NCBI RefSeq assembly: GCF_032362555.1
Contig: NC_083534.1
Span: forward strand, 1,392,001 to 1,456,000
Direction of reading: 5' to 3'
Origin: Amyelois transitella
Taxonomy: Eukaryota > Arthropoda > Insecta > Lepidoptera > Pyralidae
DNA: 64,000 nt
Positions within the stretch are counted from its first letter, which is position 1; each line of letters begins with the position of its first letter. Shown here piece by piece: positions 35,501 through 45,800 of the stretch. The translations under genes and the position numbers were made by a program. Under the pieces are notes generated by a model. The model was given only the letters and a program-made list of their open reading frames with translations, was not told the origin of the DNA and did no database searches.

Positions 35501-37379
35501 ATCCGGTCACGATCCCGAAGGAATGGGTCACCGTGCACCGCTCCTGCCGGGACAGCATGCGCCGTCAGATCCAGGAGGAGGTGAAGGCTTCCTTGCAGTA
35601 TCTGGCCATGGGCGCTCACTTCTCTAGAGACACCGTGAGTAACCGTGATTCAGTGTTGGGATATTTTTTTTGAATACTTAATTTTTTTTTAAGGTCTCGC
35701 TTATTAAGGCCCAATTGAATTTGTTCAGATCATCTATACTAATGTTATAAAGCTGAAGAGTTTCCACTTCTCTAGAGACACCGTGAGTAAACGTGATTCA
35801 GTGTTGGGATATTTTTTTTGAATACTTTTTTTTTTTTTTAAGGTCTCGCTTATTAAGGCCCAATTGAATTTGTTCAGATAATCTATACTAATGTTAGAAA
35901 GCTGAAGAGTTTGTTTGTTTGAACGCGCTAATCTCAACTACTGGTTCGAATTGAAAAAGTATTTTTGTGTTGAAATGGTCTACATTTATCGAGGAAGGCT
36001 TTAGGCTATATTACATCACACTGCAACTATTAGGCGCGCAGAAATGTGAAGAAAAACGGGGAACATTATTCATCCTTGAGGGCTTCAATGACCCCCAAAA
36101 TAACTATTCCACGCGGACGAAGTCGCGGGCACAACTAGTATTAGTATAGATGTATTTATTTCTCATTTTTACCCACAGATCAACAGACCAGGTTTCGCAA
36201 AGCTATTCTTCGACGCAGCTTCAGAGGAGCGAGAGCATGCCATGAAACTGATCGAGTACCTGCTCATGAGAGGTGAACTCACCTCCGACGTCAGCTCGCT
36301 CATCCAGATCAGGGTATGTTTTCTATCAAATTACTCACAGTTAGATTTGATAAGATTTTTTCATTGTTATTCGCGAATTTTGATAGAATAGAATAGATTT
36401 ATTTTCAAAATTGGATACAAGATCACTTACTGACGTCACATAACTTAAATCTAATTATAACTACTACCGCTTCCAAAGCGCACGTGTAGAAGAAGCGGCG
36501 GAACAAACTACACTGCAGCATTTTCATCGGACTTTTTTGTCTGTCTGTCTGTATCTGACTGTATGATCAAGATTCAACTCGAAATTTACGCGGACGAAGT
36601 CGCGGGTAACAGCTAGTTTACAAATATATGATGCCACGCCAAATATATGATGATGGCACAGGAACTTAAAAAAATGATTGACAGATCCTACACTGCCTTT
36701 TGATTCCCGGCTCGAATGGTTCAGTTGTTTTTGCATGAAAGAGTAACAAACACCCATACCTACTGACATACTCACAAACTTTCGCATTTATAATATTAGT
36801 AGGATTCATCGTATTTTGTACCCTGCAGCCACCAGAACGCAAATACTGGGACAACGGCGTGGAAGCCCTGGAGCACGCGCTGAAGATGGAGACTGAAGTC
36901 ACCAAGAGCATTCGTACGGTCATCATCAACTGTGAAAATGATGACGCCTACAATCATTACCATGTAAGTTGAAATTGGGAATTTTAGTTTTGAAAGTTGC
37001 TGACATTCTTCCTCCTGCCTTTAGTCCCGGTCGCATCCTCACCACTCTGGTGAGCAGACCAGGGTTTACCTTTGACCATGGATCCTAGGTTTTGAACAAG
37101 CCACGTGAATGTGCAGGTGTCCATACTAAAAGGTATTTATTTTTTAAACATCGGTGTAAGACGATTCCACTAGACCCTACCTGGCGAGGAAGCGCTATAA
37201 TTATTTGACTTTTTCTGCAACAGCTTGTCGATTATCTGACTGGCGAGTTCCTGGAAGAACAGTTCAAGGGACAACGCGACCTTGCAGGCAAGACGTCCAC
37301 ACTCAAGAAGCTGATGGACCGCCACGCGGCCCTGGGCGAGTTCATCTTCGACAAGAAACTCATGGGCTTAGACATCTAG
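23595..37379 (+). CDS. Fer1HCH: Ferritin heavy-chain homologue, secreted (ferroxidase subunit)
   Basis: Catalytic subunit of insect secreted ferritin: oxidises Fe(II) and, with Fer2LCH, forms the iron-storing shell in the secretory pathway. Exons: 23595-23661, 35492-35634, 36179-36313, 36829-36963, 37224-37379. All junctions are in frame and give 211 aa. Residues 1-20 are a signal peptide, with mature cysteines at C23 and C41. Ferroxidase residues are all present: E52, Y59, E87, H90 (EEREHA motif), E136 and Q173. Intron 1 is 11.8 kb and swollen by a mariner, a Gypsy element, Helitrons and SINEs. The exon-2 donor region is duplicated in tandem just downstream. The first donor gives the intact reading frame. 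Confidence 0.96.
24290..24556 (+). repeat. SINE-like repeat (ATGT-tail family), full length
   Basis: Plus-oriented copy with head (GTGTGGTTCCCAGCACCAAT), core and ATGTATGT tail, in intron 1 of Fer1HCH. Confidence 0.88.
24557..25085. other. Intron 1 stretch left of the mariner
   Basis: Unique AT-rich sequence. At 24977-25050 it shares a block (CAAGCAAA..TTTCACGGATTGGA) with 16130-16175, so this is part of an unnamed repeat family. No gene seen. Confidence 0.45.
25086..26567 (-). mobile_element. Mariner (Tc1/mariner) DNA transposon, interrupted
   Basis: Terminal inverted repeats at about 25088-25110 and 26543-26565 agree at roughly 17 of 23 positions, next to a TA on the left. The transposase is on the minus strand, in two open segments: 26372-25911 (helix-turn-helix DNA-binding half) and 25760-25137 (catalytic half). 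The catalytic half has [14 protein letters not shown] and MAPADFFLF, giving the DD34D triad of mariner. A 146-bp insert with a 16-bp target duplication separates the two halves and ends the reading frame. The element is therefore non-autonomous, though both halves are otherwise open. Confidence 0.92.
25771..25932 (-). mobile_element. Short retro-inserted sequence inside the mariner
   Basis: Flanked by 16-bp duplications of mariner sequence (25755-25770 and 25917-25932, one mismatch). Read on the minus strand it ends in an AATAAA-bearing A/T-rich tail. A long target duplication plus a 3' tail fits target-primed reverse transcription of a short RNA or a LINE 3' end. The source family is not recognised. 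Confidence 0.7.
26630..26810 (+). repeat. SINE-like repeat split by the Gypsy insertion
   Basis: Plus-oriented copy that breaks off inside its GATATAGACG box at 26810. The rest of the tail (GTGATTATATG) resumes at 31481, beyond the Gypsy element. The SINE was therefore resident before the Gypsy arrived. Confidence 0.85.
26811..27115 (+). repeat. Left LTR of the Gypsy element
   Basis: Starts TGTAG and ends CTACA. It contains AATAAA hexamers in its first third, a potential polyadenylation signal within a ferritin intron. Confidence 0.95.
27138..27938 (+). CDS. Gag of the Gypsy element
   Basis: 266-aa open frame of the type found in CsRn1-clade Gypsy elements: conserved capsid-like region at residues about 20-165, a Ser/Arg-rich basic segment at about 210-240 and one C-rich knuckle-like motif near the C-terminus. 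It ends 11 nt before the pol start codon and is in a different frame, the gag/pol arrangement usual for the family. Confidence 0.88.
   Translation: MSQSKSENKGAGEPLSLDRVGVRVPPFYPSKPKLWFASLESQFVLAGVTSEATKYHYAVSHLEPQYVEIVEDIIEAPATADKYETLKSELVKRLSASREKQVQQLLHHEELGDRKPSQFLRRLRGLAGSEVPDDLLRTLWASRLPNSVQPIIASQARMKLDEVAELADQVLDAVSPNLQAAGVSTKHDSGSSEIAALTRQVEALADKVDRMSRSKSRTRQSSSRRGRSTSTRSHSNYRKFPTCWYHYKFGDKAKRCVKPCDYTGNA
27950..31105 (+). CDS. Pol of the Gypsy element
   Basis: 1051-aa open frame with domains in Gypsy order. Aspartic protease: LVDTGSD near residue 25. Reverse transcriptase: YLDDFLVF near 325. RNase [13 protein letters not shown] near 480. Integrase: zinc-binding HCLSHPG..CIACQQ near 665-700, then the catalytic core HIDLIGP...TDRGRQFES...NGLVERFHR. 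No break seen. It stops 20 nt before the right LTR. Confidence 0.95.
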   Translation: MATDDCPSTGRLFVTDKRTKLQLLVDTGSDLCVFPRKFLKDYRAKTNFELCAANGSIINTYGFYHCVLNLGLRRDFAWHFIVADVTRAIIGVDFLSHYNIIVDVRNQRLIDGNTMVATVASLAFSNESISSVKVVSGNSVYHNILAKFPEITRPHGIHRILHHNTVHHIRTTPGPPVSCTPRRLAPDKLKIAKSEFESMLQNGTCRPSESAWASPLHLAPKKDNGWRPCGDYRMLNARTIPDRYPIKHIHDFSHSLAGCTVFSTIDLVKAYNQIPVNPDDIAKTAITTPFGLYEFPFMTFGLRNAGQTFQRFVDEMLRGLDFTYAYLDDFLVFSKDQKTHEEHLRQLFERLKQYSMVVNTAKCVFGASEVTFLGYRISGKGTTPLPEKVEAITNFPVPKTVKELRRFLGMVNFYRRFISGAAKQQGPLNALLTGSVKGSHPVHITGKSLEAFEACKEGLCQAALLAHPKCDARLALVTDASDRAIGSVLQQQSDGESWEPLAFFSRGLSPSQQKYSPYDRELLAIYESIKYFRHMLEARTFTVYTDHKPLSFAFQSRKKNCSPRQFRHLDLIAQFTTDIRHISGKDNVVADTLSRVEEISQPIDSEQLAAAQRSDPELRQLAEGTTSLCLKKVRIPGSNTELFCDTSTDMVRPFVPKLLRRRVFESLHCLSHPGAKATARLVSERYVWPEVKKDCRNWVRACIACQQSKITRHTSAPLSNFKLPAARFKFIHIDLIGPLPSCQGYKYCLTAIDRFTRWPEAIPLEEITAEAVAKALLSGWISRFGCPADIVTDRGRQFESALFGNLSRIAGFTHRRTTAYHPACNGLVERFHRQLKSAIICHGNTNWVESLPLVLLGVRSAFKDDLRATSAEMVYGEPLRLPGEFLDSETDCPLDLTEFTSRLRNIVQSLKPTPASRHGGKRPTFVFKELTTCTHVFLRDCTVGGTLKPAYSGPYEVLQRDNKVFTILVRGKRVTVSIDRVKPAYILCDPDTTPYIPSDHASHKHTSQKHDKHDTDTRHVPQSENQNPPDREVNTKTRSGRKVRFPDYYRP
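31126..31430 (+). repeat. Right LTR of the Gypsy element
   Basis: Essentially identical to the left LTR. It is followed by 48 bp (31431-31478) that end in another CTACA before the target duplication. Confidence 0.93.
31509..31791 (-). mobile_element. Non-autonomous Helitron (Lep1-like), full length
   Basis: On the minus strand it runs from TC at 31791 to CTAG at 31512-31509, with the GC-rich hairpin next to the 3' end. It is flanked by A and T as expected. Confidence 0.85.
31792..32120. other. Intron 1 stretch between repeats
   Basis: AT-rich, with an internal near-repeat (GATGGAGGTTTTGTGTT at about 31826, following a similar sequence at 31795). No gene seen. Confidence 0.45.
32128..32330 (-). 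repeat. SINE-like repeat (ATGT-tail family)
   Basis: Reverse copy without its 5' head. The following 32340-32470 repeats features of 32030-32110 (AAACCAGATTAATGA and GTATGTATTGTAAG), so this block carries a diverged local duplication. Confidence 0.8.
32586..32925 (-). repeat. Two SINE-like copies (ATGT-tail family)
   Basis: A tail-side fragment (32586-32712) and a second reverse copy (32751-32925) in the same orientation, separated by about 40 bp. Confidence 0.8.
32926..33404. other. Intron 1 stretch between repeats
   Basis: AT-rich, with many ATATC/GATAT words. A Helitron-like terminus (CCCGCCCTGGCTTTGCACGG) sits at about 33376. No gene seen. Confidence 0.4.
33405..33490 (-). repeat. SINE-like fragment (ATGT-tail family)
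   Basis: Core segment only, reverse orientation. Confidence 0.65.
33650..33884 (-). repeat. SINE-like repeat (ATGT-tail family)
   Basis: Reverse copy from tail to head (GGGAACCACACGGCAC), with a deletion around the GTCGCC box. Confidence 0.8.
34150..34345 (-). repeat. tRNA-derived SINE, diverged copy
   Basis: Contains the family's tail blocks (TCGAGACTTGTGTTACGAGA, then CCAATCAGAAAAAGTACTTT) seen in full at 45102-45330 and 47557-47788. The tRNA-like head is decayed. Confidence 0.65.
34676..34788. mobile_element. Palindromic fold-back element
   Basis: Two arms of about 50 bp in inverted orientation around a loop of about 10 bp. The innermost 17 bp are perfect (TAAGTAATTTCTCAAGG and its complement) and the outer ends are TTTTAACCCCCGAC. 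The interior is non-coding. It is probably a MITE-type hairpin element. Confidence 0.7.
35082..35340 (+). repeat. SINE-like repeat (ATGT-tail family), full length
   Basis: Plus-oriented copy immediately followed by the reverse-oriented LINE tail, so two ATGT-type tails face each other about 150 bp upstream of Fer1HCH exon 2. Confidence 0.88.
35372..35457 (-). mobile_element. 3' end of an RTE-like LINE
   Basis: Reverse complement of the last ~85 bp of the LINE at 46491-46855, including the codons for the C-terminal SAYPSGKEA and the ATGT repeat tail. It lies 34 bp from the Fer1HCH exon-2 acceptor. Confidence 0.8.
35617..35912 (+). repeat. 148-bp tandem duplication spanning the exon-2 donor of Fer1HCH
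   Basis: 35617-35764 and 35765-35912 are near-identical. Each unit holds the last 18 nt of exon 2, a GTGAGT donor, intron sequence and the first ~30 bp of a Lep1-like Helitron. The second donor is therefore a duplicate. Using it would add 148 nt and break the frame. Confidence 0.9.
35882..36138 (+). mobile_element. Non-autonomous Helitron (Lep1-like), full length
   Basis: TC start at 35882, hairpin and CTAG at 36135-36138. Its 5' 30 bp also occur at 35733 as part of the tandem duplication. It ends about 40 bp upstream of Fer1HCH exon 3. Confidence 0.88.
36383..36530 (-). repeat. GACGTCA SINE-family copy
   Basis: Reverse copy of the repeat at 45868-46010 (AATAGATTTATTTTCAAAAT end, GACGTCACATAACTT middle, CGGAACAAACTACACTGCAG head), in intron 3 of Fer1HCH. 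Confidence 0.8.
36575..36803. mobile_element. Two Helitron fragments
   Basis: 36575-36616 is a plus-strand 3' end (CGCGGACGAAGTCGCGGG hairpin, CTAG). About 36690-36803 is a minus-strand 5' end (TCCTACTAATATTATAAATG) of the second Helitron subfamily, also seen at 61039-61243. Confidence 0.65.
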
Positions 37380-37786
37380 ACGCCCGCGGTCATATTTTTT
37401 TTAATCAGTACAAAATTTCCCCCGTATTTTTGACAGTTGTGTTTGTTATTTTCCCGAGTTGATTTTGACAGTCTACTTTTTTTTTTAATTTCGAGTGCCT
37501 TTGGGCAGTGATTACTTTTTTGTTTAGTACAAATTCCTGCTTTTTTTAAGTTGATACAATTTTGTTCACATTCATTAATAATTTTAAGTGAAACTCGAAA
37601 TATAGTAAATCATGTAGGTATTGTACAAATATATTATAGTTTTAAGCCTAAAAGTATACTCCACTGTACCAATATTTATCAGTCAATTAGTAGTTTCGGC
37701 CGTATTACGTAAAACTTAGCGTTTTTTGTAATTCATTTGAACGCTCAGTGTTTTGTTTGGTAATGTAGAATCGTTTATATTTCAGT

Positions 37787-37792
37787 AATAAA
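37787..37792 (+). terminator. Poly(A) signal of Fer1HCH
   Basis: AATAAA about 410 nt after the stop codon, followed by a T-rich stretch. Confidence 0.65.
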
Positions 37793-39141
37793 GTTTATTC
37801 ACCCGTAAATTGGTTTTTATTTAAAACCTAACCGTAACATTTTATCCTGTTCATCTCAGTTTAGTCCAAAGTTCGACTGGCAGAGAATGCCTTGTGGTGT
37901 ATCACTCCTCGTGCTGCACAGTAGGGTCGACATTTCGGATAAGTTCGGCTGATTTCTTTGGGTTTTATACATATAGTTAGACATTAAAAGCCACCAAGTC
38001 GCGGCCAACAGCTACACAAGTAAGTAACTTGTATAAGGAAGGATTAAATAAAACTTCCAACCTTTGATTACACTTTTATAATTTATTCGTCATGACTAGA
38101 CACTTACTAAATACAATTACAATTTAAAACATATTTTGGCGTAGCTATTTATTTTTCTATGTGGGGGTAAATATGCTATGTTAAACTTATGACGGTATAT
38201 AAACGTACCATTACTAATTCTGTGGTAATATTAAAAAAGTAACTCCAATTTGAGACTATTGAGAGTTCACATGAGTAAAGGTGAACTAATCCACAGATGA
38301 TTATAATTTTTTGCAATAAAGTAGGTACAACATGATTAACGTAGAAACTGCTTGGGTATTATAGAAAAACAAACAAAATATATAACTTCTTAAAATAGGT
38401 GCTTACTTGGATTACATGACATCGATTTATTTAATTCGTAAGGATTACATTTCTTCGCACACAATTCGCATAACAAGACTAAAAATATTGACTATACACT
38501 GATGTGATTTGTGTTAGGTATATAATTGCTAATTATATATATGTAGGTTATGTGTATTTTTTGTGTACAATACAATTTTCTAAATGTGCGATACAATTTA
38601 AGTAAGAGAGCGGGGCGTGATTGTTTAATTTTCAGCAGTTCCTTTCTGATTTATAAGTATGTAAATAACCGCCCCGCATAAACTAAGTGCAAAATATTTC
38701 AAGTCACAATAAATATTCGTCTTTTTTTTATTTTCAGATAACTTTAATACAAAAATATAATGTTTTTAAGATAGGTACTAGGTTTTTTATTGCAATTATT
38801 GACGTGTAAACTTGTGCTTAGTAATTGAATGGAATGTTTCCTAAGCGACGTACGACATATCATGTTTTATGTTTTAACAAGTACTTTTATATGTTCAAGA
38901 AATAGTGAAAACACAAATAAGATGATCTCGTTCATGAAAATAAAACCAAATTCTCAACAAAGAATAATCTTGGAAAAGTTTAAATAAATCAAGCAAGTTG
39001 TTCATCAAAGAATGATAATAAGTACTGGTAAAAGCCCACAAAAAGTCGAATCGGAGGCTATGATTTAATTGTTATCCATAAAATGCATGTTACAATAAAA
39101 ACCCGTTTACTGTAAAACAAGTTACTAAGTAAATCAAAATA
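37793..39141. other. Intergenic region between Fer1HCH and MED28
   Basis: The two genes converge here. The DNA is AT-rich. No SINE, Helitron terminus or credible open frame found. Confidence 0.5.
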
Positions 39142-39147
39142 TTTATT
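39142..39147 (-). terminator. Candidate poly(A) signal for the extended MED28 transcript
   Basis: AATAAA on the minus strand about 145 nt beyond the distal stop codon at 39292. Its position supports the exon at 39338-39292 being the true last exon. Confidence 0.5.
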
Positions 39148-39291
39148 GCGTTTTTGTACACTAGGTATCATCAGCAACATGCTTCGTCAAATTAGTTAAA
39201 TGGATACTGGGAATCAGGAATTACAAGTTTGATTTTACGGAGCATGTGTGTTGTAGAATGCTTAAGCACGGCCGCGCTTTGAGTGGGCGCG

Positions 39292-39891
39292 CTATGGAGG
39301 GGTCATACTGCCGCCGTATTCAGGGGATGCGCCACGACCTGCAAAAATTACCACAATATTCTACAATGTTAATTGCCGTGTGGTTCCCGGCACCGATAGA
39401 AAAAAGAATACGACTCTATCACTCTCCCATGGATGTAGTAAAAGGCGACTAAGGGGTAGGCTAATAAACTTGGGATTCTTCTTTTAGGCGATGGGCTAGC
39501 AACCTGTCACTATTTGAATCTCAATTCTATCTTAAAGCCAAATAGCTAAACGTGGCCTATCAGTCTTTACAAGACTGTGGGCTCTGTCTATCCCGCAAGG
39601 GATTGAGACGTGATTATATGTATGTATGTATGTTAATTTTTAAAAGATATTTAATTTAAGTGGACCTCAGGCCCCGAGGCTTAATAGCGGAGGGTATAAC
39701 TGGGAACACACCAAGTTAAGAGAGAGACCTAATTTAAGTTAAAACACACTTTTCCATGGCAGTAAAATGATCTATTATGTGGTTAATGTACGTTTCGTAC
39801 GTAATTGCATCTTAAAGAATTAACAATAAAATCTTAAAAACTCACCTCGGCCTCTGCCGCGGCCCCGGCCCCTGCCCCTCCCGCGACCGCG
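39292..39891 (-). other. MED28: In-frame extension downstream of the MED28 stop (readthrough candidate)
   Basis: After the TGA at 39894-39892 (next base C) the same frame continues with fifteen codons alternating Arg and Gly to a consensus donor (GTGAGT after 39846). An acceptor preceded by TTTTTGCAG opens an exon at 39338 that completes the Gly codon and continues GRGASPEYGGSMTPP-like sequence to a TAG at 39294-39292. Frame, codon pattern and splice junction all agree across the stop. Readthrough product 241 residues (counting the stop position), against 210 aa without readthrough. Confidence 0.65.
39373..39632 (+). repeat. SINE-like repeat (ATGT-tail family), full length
   Basis: Lies in the last MED28 intron, antisense to the gene, with a clean ATGTATGT tail. 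Confidence 0.88.
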
Positions 39892-42800
39892 TCACCTTCT
39901 TCCATCGCCCAGCCCTACCATATCTGTAATACAAAATAAATAATACATTATTTATTTCTATAAAATTATATATCTAGGTTTAGGTTTAAAGAATTTATTC
40001 TCATAAAAAGATTACAATAAATTCACTTACATGAGAAAATAGTTTACAAATATGCTTAAACTGAGATGCAGTCACCGTAATAACATTTTAAACATGGGTC
40101 AAACAAAAGGTACATAAATTCACAACCTTGAAAATTGATTATCGTTGAGTTGGCAACACGTACTAACAAGACTACGTTTCATTCATTCGTTAACTTGCAA
40201 GTTCATATAAAATTGTCATCGAACAGCGGGAGAGTAACTGATAAATTTAACTAGCAAGATTAAATTACTCTATATCTTACTTTGGGGCTCAATCTTTGTA
40301 ATCGTATTTATAAATACACTCGCAACTAAACGTTATAAGTACCTAAATGAATTAGCCCCTCCTTATTCCAATAGATACGCCAAAAAAAGTACAATGGGAT
40401 CAAGATACCTGCGACGATAATTAATGTATGGGAGGTGGCCCAGTTACATCCTAAGCCGTGTGTACAAATCATTTATTGATTCTGAATAAATGCTTACGGG
40501 TGCCGTGTGGTTCCCGGCATCAATACAAAAAGAATAGGACCACTCCATCTCTTTCTCATGGATGTCGTAAAAGGCGACTAAGGGATAGGCTTACAAACTT
40601 GGGATGATTAGTTAGGCGATGGGCTAGCAACCTGTCACTATTTGTATCTCAATTCTATCATTAAGCCAAACAGCTGAACGTGGCCATTCAGTCTTTTCAA
40701 GCCTGTTGGCTCTGTCTACCCCGCAAGGGATATAGACGTGACCATATGTATGTATAAATTCTTACCTATATTAGTAGCAGTTTTCTCCAAATACGCCAGC
40801 GGACCTTGCAACGGGGCCCCAGGGTAAGCACCCCGGCCGCCCGCCAAAAACATACCCTGAGCGAGGCTGCTCTGCATCTATGGTATAAATTAGGCATGCA
40901 TTTCATAGTAGAGAATATTATCCTCCTTTTGGCATTAGTTCCGGCTACATCATCACCTGTGCCGTGTGGTTCCTGCCACCAATTGGAAAAAAAGAATAGA
41001 ACCACTCCATCTCTTTCTCATGGATGTCGTAAAAGTCGACTAAGGGATAAGGGATAGGCTTATAAACTTGGGATTCTTCCTTCAGTCGACAGGCTAGCAA
41101 CCTGTCACTATTTGAATCTCAATTCTATCATTAAGGCAAGCAGCCTAACGTGGCCTATAAATCTTTTTAAGACTGGCGGCTCTATCTACCCCGCAAGGGA
41201 TAAAGACGTGATTATATGTATGTATGTACATCCTGACCTATCTGGCTCGTCTCCAACTCCTACCGTGCGCCTTTACGACCATGACCCTGGATTGGGTGAT
41301 TCATAGGTTTATACACGTAGCGACTTCCATCTGTCCTCCGCAACCGTTGCACGGGAACCTAACTCATTTATTTATTTATTTATTCAATACATCTTACAAG
41401 CTAACAGATATTACATCCAAAATGATTACAAGAAAAATTAAAAATAGAATTATATACAATTATTATAGATTTTATTAACATTAAACCGTGTGGTTCCCGG
41501 CACCAATAAAATAGAATTGGACCACTCCATCTCGTTCCCATGGATGTCGTAAAAGGCGACTAAGGGATAGGCTTATAAACTTGAGATTCTTCTTTTAGGC
41601 GATGGGCTAGCAACCTGTCACTATTTCAATCTCAATTCCATCATAAAGCCAGACAGCTGAACATGGCCTATCCGTCTTTTCAAGACAGTTGGCTCTGTCT
41701 ACCCCGCAAGGGATATAGACGTGATTATATGTATGTATATAATGTAAATTACGATACATTTAATATTGGAATAATGACAATGAGTTCTCAAATTATTAAT
41801 ATTGTATCACATAACCTATATAAATCTCATATTGAATCAGGGTTACACATTCAGTTGGCTGAATGTGCAAGTTTCTTCACGATGTTTTCCATTACTGTAA
41901 ACAAGCACTCCCCACACACAAAAGTTAGCACTCCACAAAGTTATCCGTTGAAGGCCCAGCGTCGCAGCTCATACTGTGACATTTGCTGAGCTGAGATCTT
42001 TTTGGTACATTTTAAATCGTTCTATTTATTTTGTAAATTCATTTTTCACTTTAAATTAAATAGAATCAATTTAATACACTACTAACGCCATCTGTTGTTG
42101 AGTAGCAAGATTTTAAAATTTTCAACATTATTTCATCATCTTTGTCTTCCAATTTATGTCGATGGTACTTCATGGGTGACAAGCTTCATGATTAAGTAAA
42201 ATCATCGTTATTATTAAATAACTAGCTGTGCCTGCGACTTCGTCCGCGTGGAATAGTTATTTTGGGCATCATTGAAACCCTCAAGGATGCTCTTTCCCCG
42301 ATTTTTTTCACATTTTCCATTATTTCTTCGCTCCTAATAGTTGCAGCTAGACGTTATATAGCCTAAAGCCTTCCTCGATAAATGGTCTATTCAACACAAA
42401 AATAATCTTTCAAATCGAACCAGTAGTTCTTGAGATTAGCACATTCAAACAAACAAACTCTTCAGTTTTATAATATTAGTATAGATAAATCTAAGTGCCT
42501 ATTTAAATTAAAAAAAAATATTCTAATAGAATTATAACCAGAAATATGTACCTACAACTTACAAAAGAAAAAGAAATGAAAATAAAGTTGAAACGCCTGT
42601 GCAATACTATCTTGCCGTCGTTGGGTCTTCCCATATTCCCTTAGGGGAGTCGGAGTAGATTGGTCAGGGCTTTTGACCCTCTTCAATCATCAAGCATCAT
42701 CGCTGCCTACGACTGTAGGCAGGTCGATGGGGCGGCCATGACGGCCTGGGTCTTCACGTCTCCATACACTGGGAGTTCCCATCGGCGGCGGCGTCGTCAC

Positions 42801-45800
42801 TGGTCGACGACGTCTGCGGCAAGGCAGCGAGGGGAGAGTTTCACCCGACGGCCCGGAGGGCGGGTGTGGAGCGGCGAGATGACGCGCAGGTGGCTGTGTG
42901 ATGACGCGTCCCCCCTTTCGAATATCTAGGTTCTCCCACTTCAGGTCCCTGAGGATCGTCGAGTTCCTCACGTGAGACTTTGGTTCTCTTGGGCTCTGAG
43001 TCTTCTCCTGTTGGTCTCAGAGCAGAATGCATACCACGCCGGGGCCGCGTACGTGAGGCGGGATCTACGTACGTTTGGTAGATCCCGTGCTTCGTCCTCA
43101 GGGGGAGGCTGGAGGAGAGAACTGCGTGAAGTCTCCCCCTGGCTGCCTTGGTCATGAAGCTTGCGCTCGCCTCCTGCCCCTTTTATACCCTGCCGCCGCT
43201 AGCCGCGTCGAGCGCGGCAACCGTTACGCAAAAATAATCCTTATAGCATGATTCAGTATTTACGCGCGATAGCTTTTTAAGGTATTTTATTTCATGTATA
43301 AGTTTGGTATTTCTATTCTTTTTTATTGAATAGTGAGTGTGAGTGTTATTGGTATTACCTATAAACATCAGAGTAAAGAAATATAATCAGAAATCTCCGA
43401 ACTGCTAAGCTATTAGGAATTACACGTGTTATTGTGAGTCAACCATAAAAGATAGACTTATGCTGTCTTGGGATATTTTTTTAATAATTTTATGTAGAAT
43501 ATTTCCGTTATACATGGTTTCGCTATATCTTTAACCATTAAGGCTGCACACGCGACGGAAGCTTAAAAAATCAAGTAACTTCTCCCGTTTTCTCAACATT
43601 TCCTTTCACTGCTCTGCTCCTAGTGATTGTAGCGTAATAAAAAGTATACTATAACCTGCTCAGGAGTATGAAGAATAACTGTACCAAGTTTCGTTAAAAT
43701 CCGTCAAGTAGTTTTTGTTTCTATAAAGAACATACAGACAGACAGACAGACAGACAAAAATTTTACTGATTGCATTTTTGGCATCAGTATCGATCACTGA
43801 TCACCCCCTGATAGTTATTTTGAAAATATATTCCATGTACAGAATTGACCTCTCTACAGATTTATTATAAGTATAGATAGATGTTTACTAGCCGTCATAC
43901 GACATGGATGTCGTAATAAGCTAATAAAACTCTGGATTCTTCTTGTAGGCGATTGGCTAGCAAGCAATTTGTCACTATTTGAATCTTAATTCCACTATAA
44001 AGCTATACAGCTGAGCGTGGCCTTTTAGTCTATGGTTTACTAGTAGTTGAGTGTAGTAAGTTGCAAAAGCGCATATTCTAATTTTTTTCTTAATTTTTTT
44101 TTTATAATTACGTGAATGCTTCAGTACTTAATTATTTAGGACGCACTTAATTTCAAACATAAATAAAAAAAAAAAAAACGTATAGGTACTTACATTAAAA
44201 CGGGTCCATAATTTGGCAAAACAATGTGTCCTCAACAAATTAAAAAATAAATAAAAGGAAAATAAAATAAAACAAAAAAAAACATAATGAAAATTAATTG
44301 TATTTCTACAAAACACAAAAGAACTTAAATTAACACAAAACAAAATAACAATTAAACATCTTATTTTGAGAATAACCTGCTGTTGTTATTTATAATTACG
44401 ACTTACATACTAACAATATGGAATACTTAATTTTTTATACAAAACTAGCTGTCCCGGCAAACGTTGTTTTGCAATATAAATATTTTTTAAGTAATTTTTA
44501 GTTTTGGCTCTGGTCAACGACTTACTATTACATATTTAATATTCTTCTATTACAATATCGGGTGACTTTAAATATCAGGCAAATTGTCTGAATAAAATTT
44601 GTTGTTATGCCGTGTGGTTCCCGGCACCATTAGAAAAAAGAATAGGACCACTCTTGCCTATGGATGTCGTAAGAGGCGAATAAGGGATAGGCTACATACT
44701 GGGATTACCGTTTAAGGCGCTGGGCTAGCAACCTGTCACTATTTGAATCTCAATTCTATTATTGAACCTAACAGCTTAACGTGGCCTTTCAGTCTTTTGA
44801 TGATGATATGTTTGTATGTATGTAACTCATACGTTTCGATTGCCACAATCAAAAAGAAAAAAAAAACATAGTCGCTACCGCCTCGGGACGGTGGCGGGGT
44901 ACGCGGGGGGGAGCGCGGGGCGCGGTACCTGTTGTTGCTGTAATGCTTGTTGCTGCAACGCGGCCTGTTGCGCAGCCGCCGCTGCTGCTATCTGTTGCGC
45001 CTGCGGGGAAACGCGGTTCGAAATTCAAATGTAACTTACTGGCGACTCGACTTCTACAATGTATCGCTCATTCTTCTATTATATATATCATACTATTTAA
45101 CGGCCTCTGTGGCGCAGCGGTAGTGCGCTTGTCTGTGACACCGGTGGTCCCGGGTTCGAATCCCGGCCATGTAGAGAAATGAACTTTTTCTGATTGGCTT
45201 GGATGTTTATTTATCTATATAAATATTCATTATAATATAGTATCGTTGGAGTTAGTATTTCGTAACACAAGTCTCGAACTTACTTTCTGGCTAACTCGAT
45301 CTGTGTAATTTTTCCCGTATTTACATCTATTTTTTTTTTTAATTATTTTACTATTCCCATTTCCATGGTTGATAATTTGTACCTATAATGTTACACATAA
45401 CAGTATTTATCACTTTTACATAAGTTTCAGCGATATACCCGACTAGAAGTGTCATATTAATTACTAGTTCGTAATGACTATTAATAAAATACTGTGTTGG
45501 TAGAAACATATAACGTGTAGTGCCGTGTGGTTCCCGGCACCAATTAAAAAAAAGAATAGGATCACTCCATCTCTTTCCCATGGATGTCGTAAAAGGCGAC
45601 TAAGGGATAGGATTGTGTTATCTCAATACTATCATTTATCCGAACAGCTGAACGTGGCCTATCAGTCTTTTCAAGACTGTCGGCTCTGTCTACCCCGCAA
45701 GGGATATAAACGTGGTCATATGTATGTATGTGTAATGTTAATTTCTTATATATTTTTACACATGAGCATAATGAAATATATTATTAGGTACACACCAAAT

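Noticed and set aside
35635-35782. Use of the second, duplicated donor as the real exon-2 end of Fer1HCH
   Set aside because: It would add 148 nt, shift the frame and meet a stop within a few codons, while the first donor gives the conserved ferritin sequence.
44929-44934. MED28 ending after the Gln/Ala exon
   Set aside because: The later exon at 40871-40766 encodes the conserved [13 protein letters not shown] block of the family and joins in frame.
44881-45034. Plus-strand Cys/Ala-rich frame near 44940
   Set aside because: It is the antisense of the Gln/Ala-rich MED28 exon 5.
45102-45180. tRNA gene (A and B boxes present)
   Set aside because: The head is followed by a body and tail repeated at 47063, 47557 and 60630, so it is a SINE head. 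A convincing anticodon stem could not be drawn.
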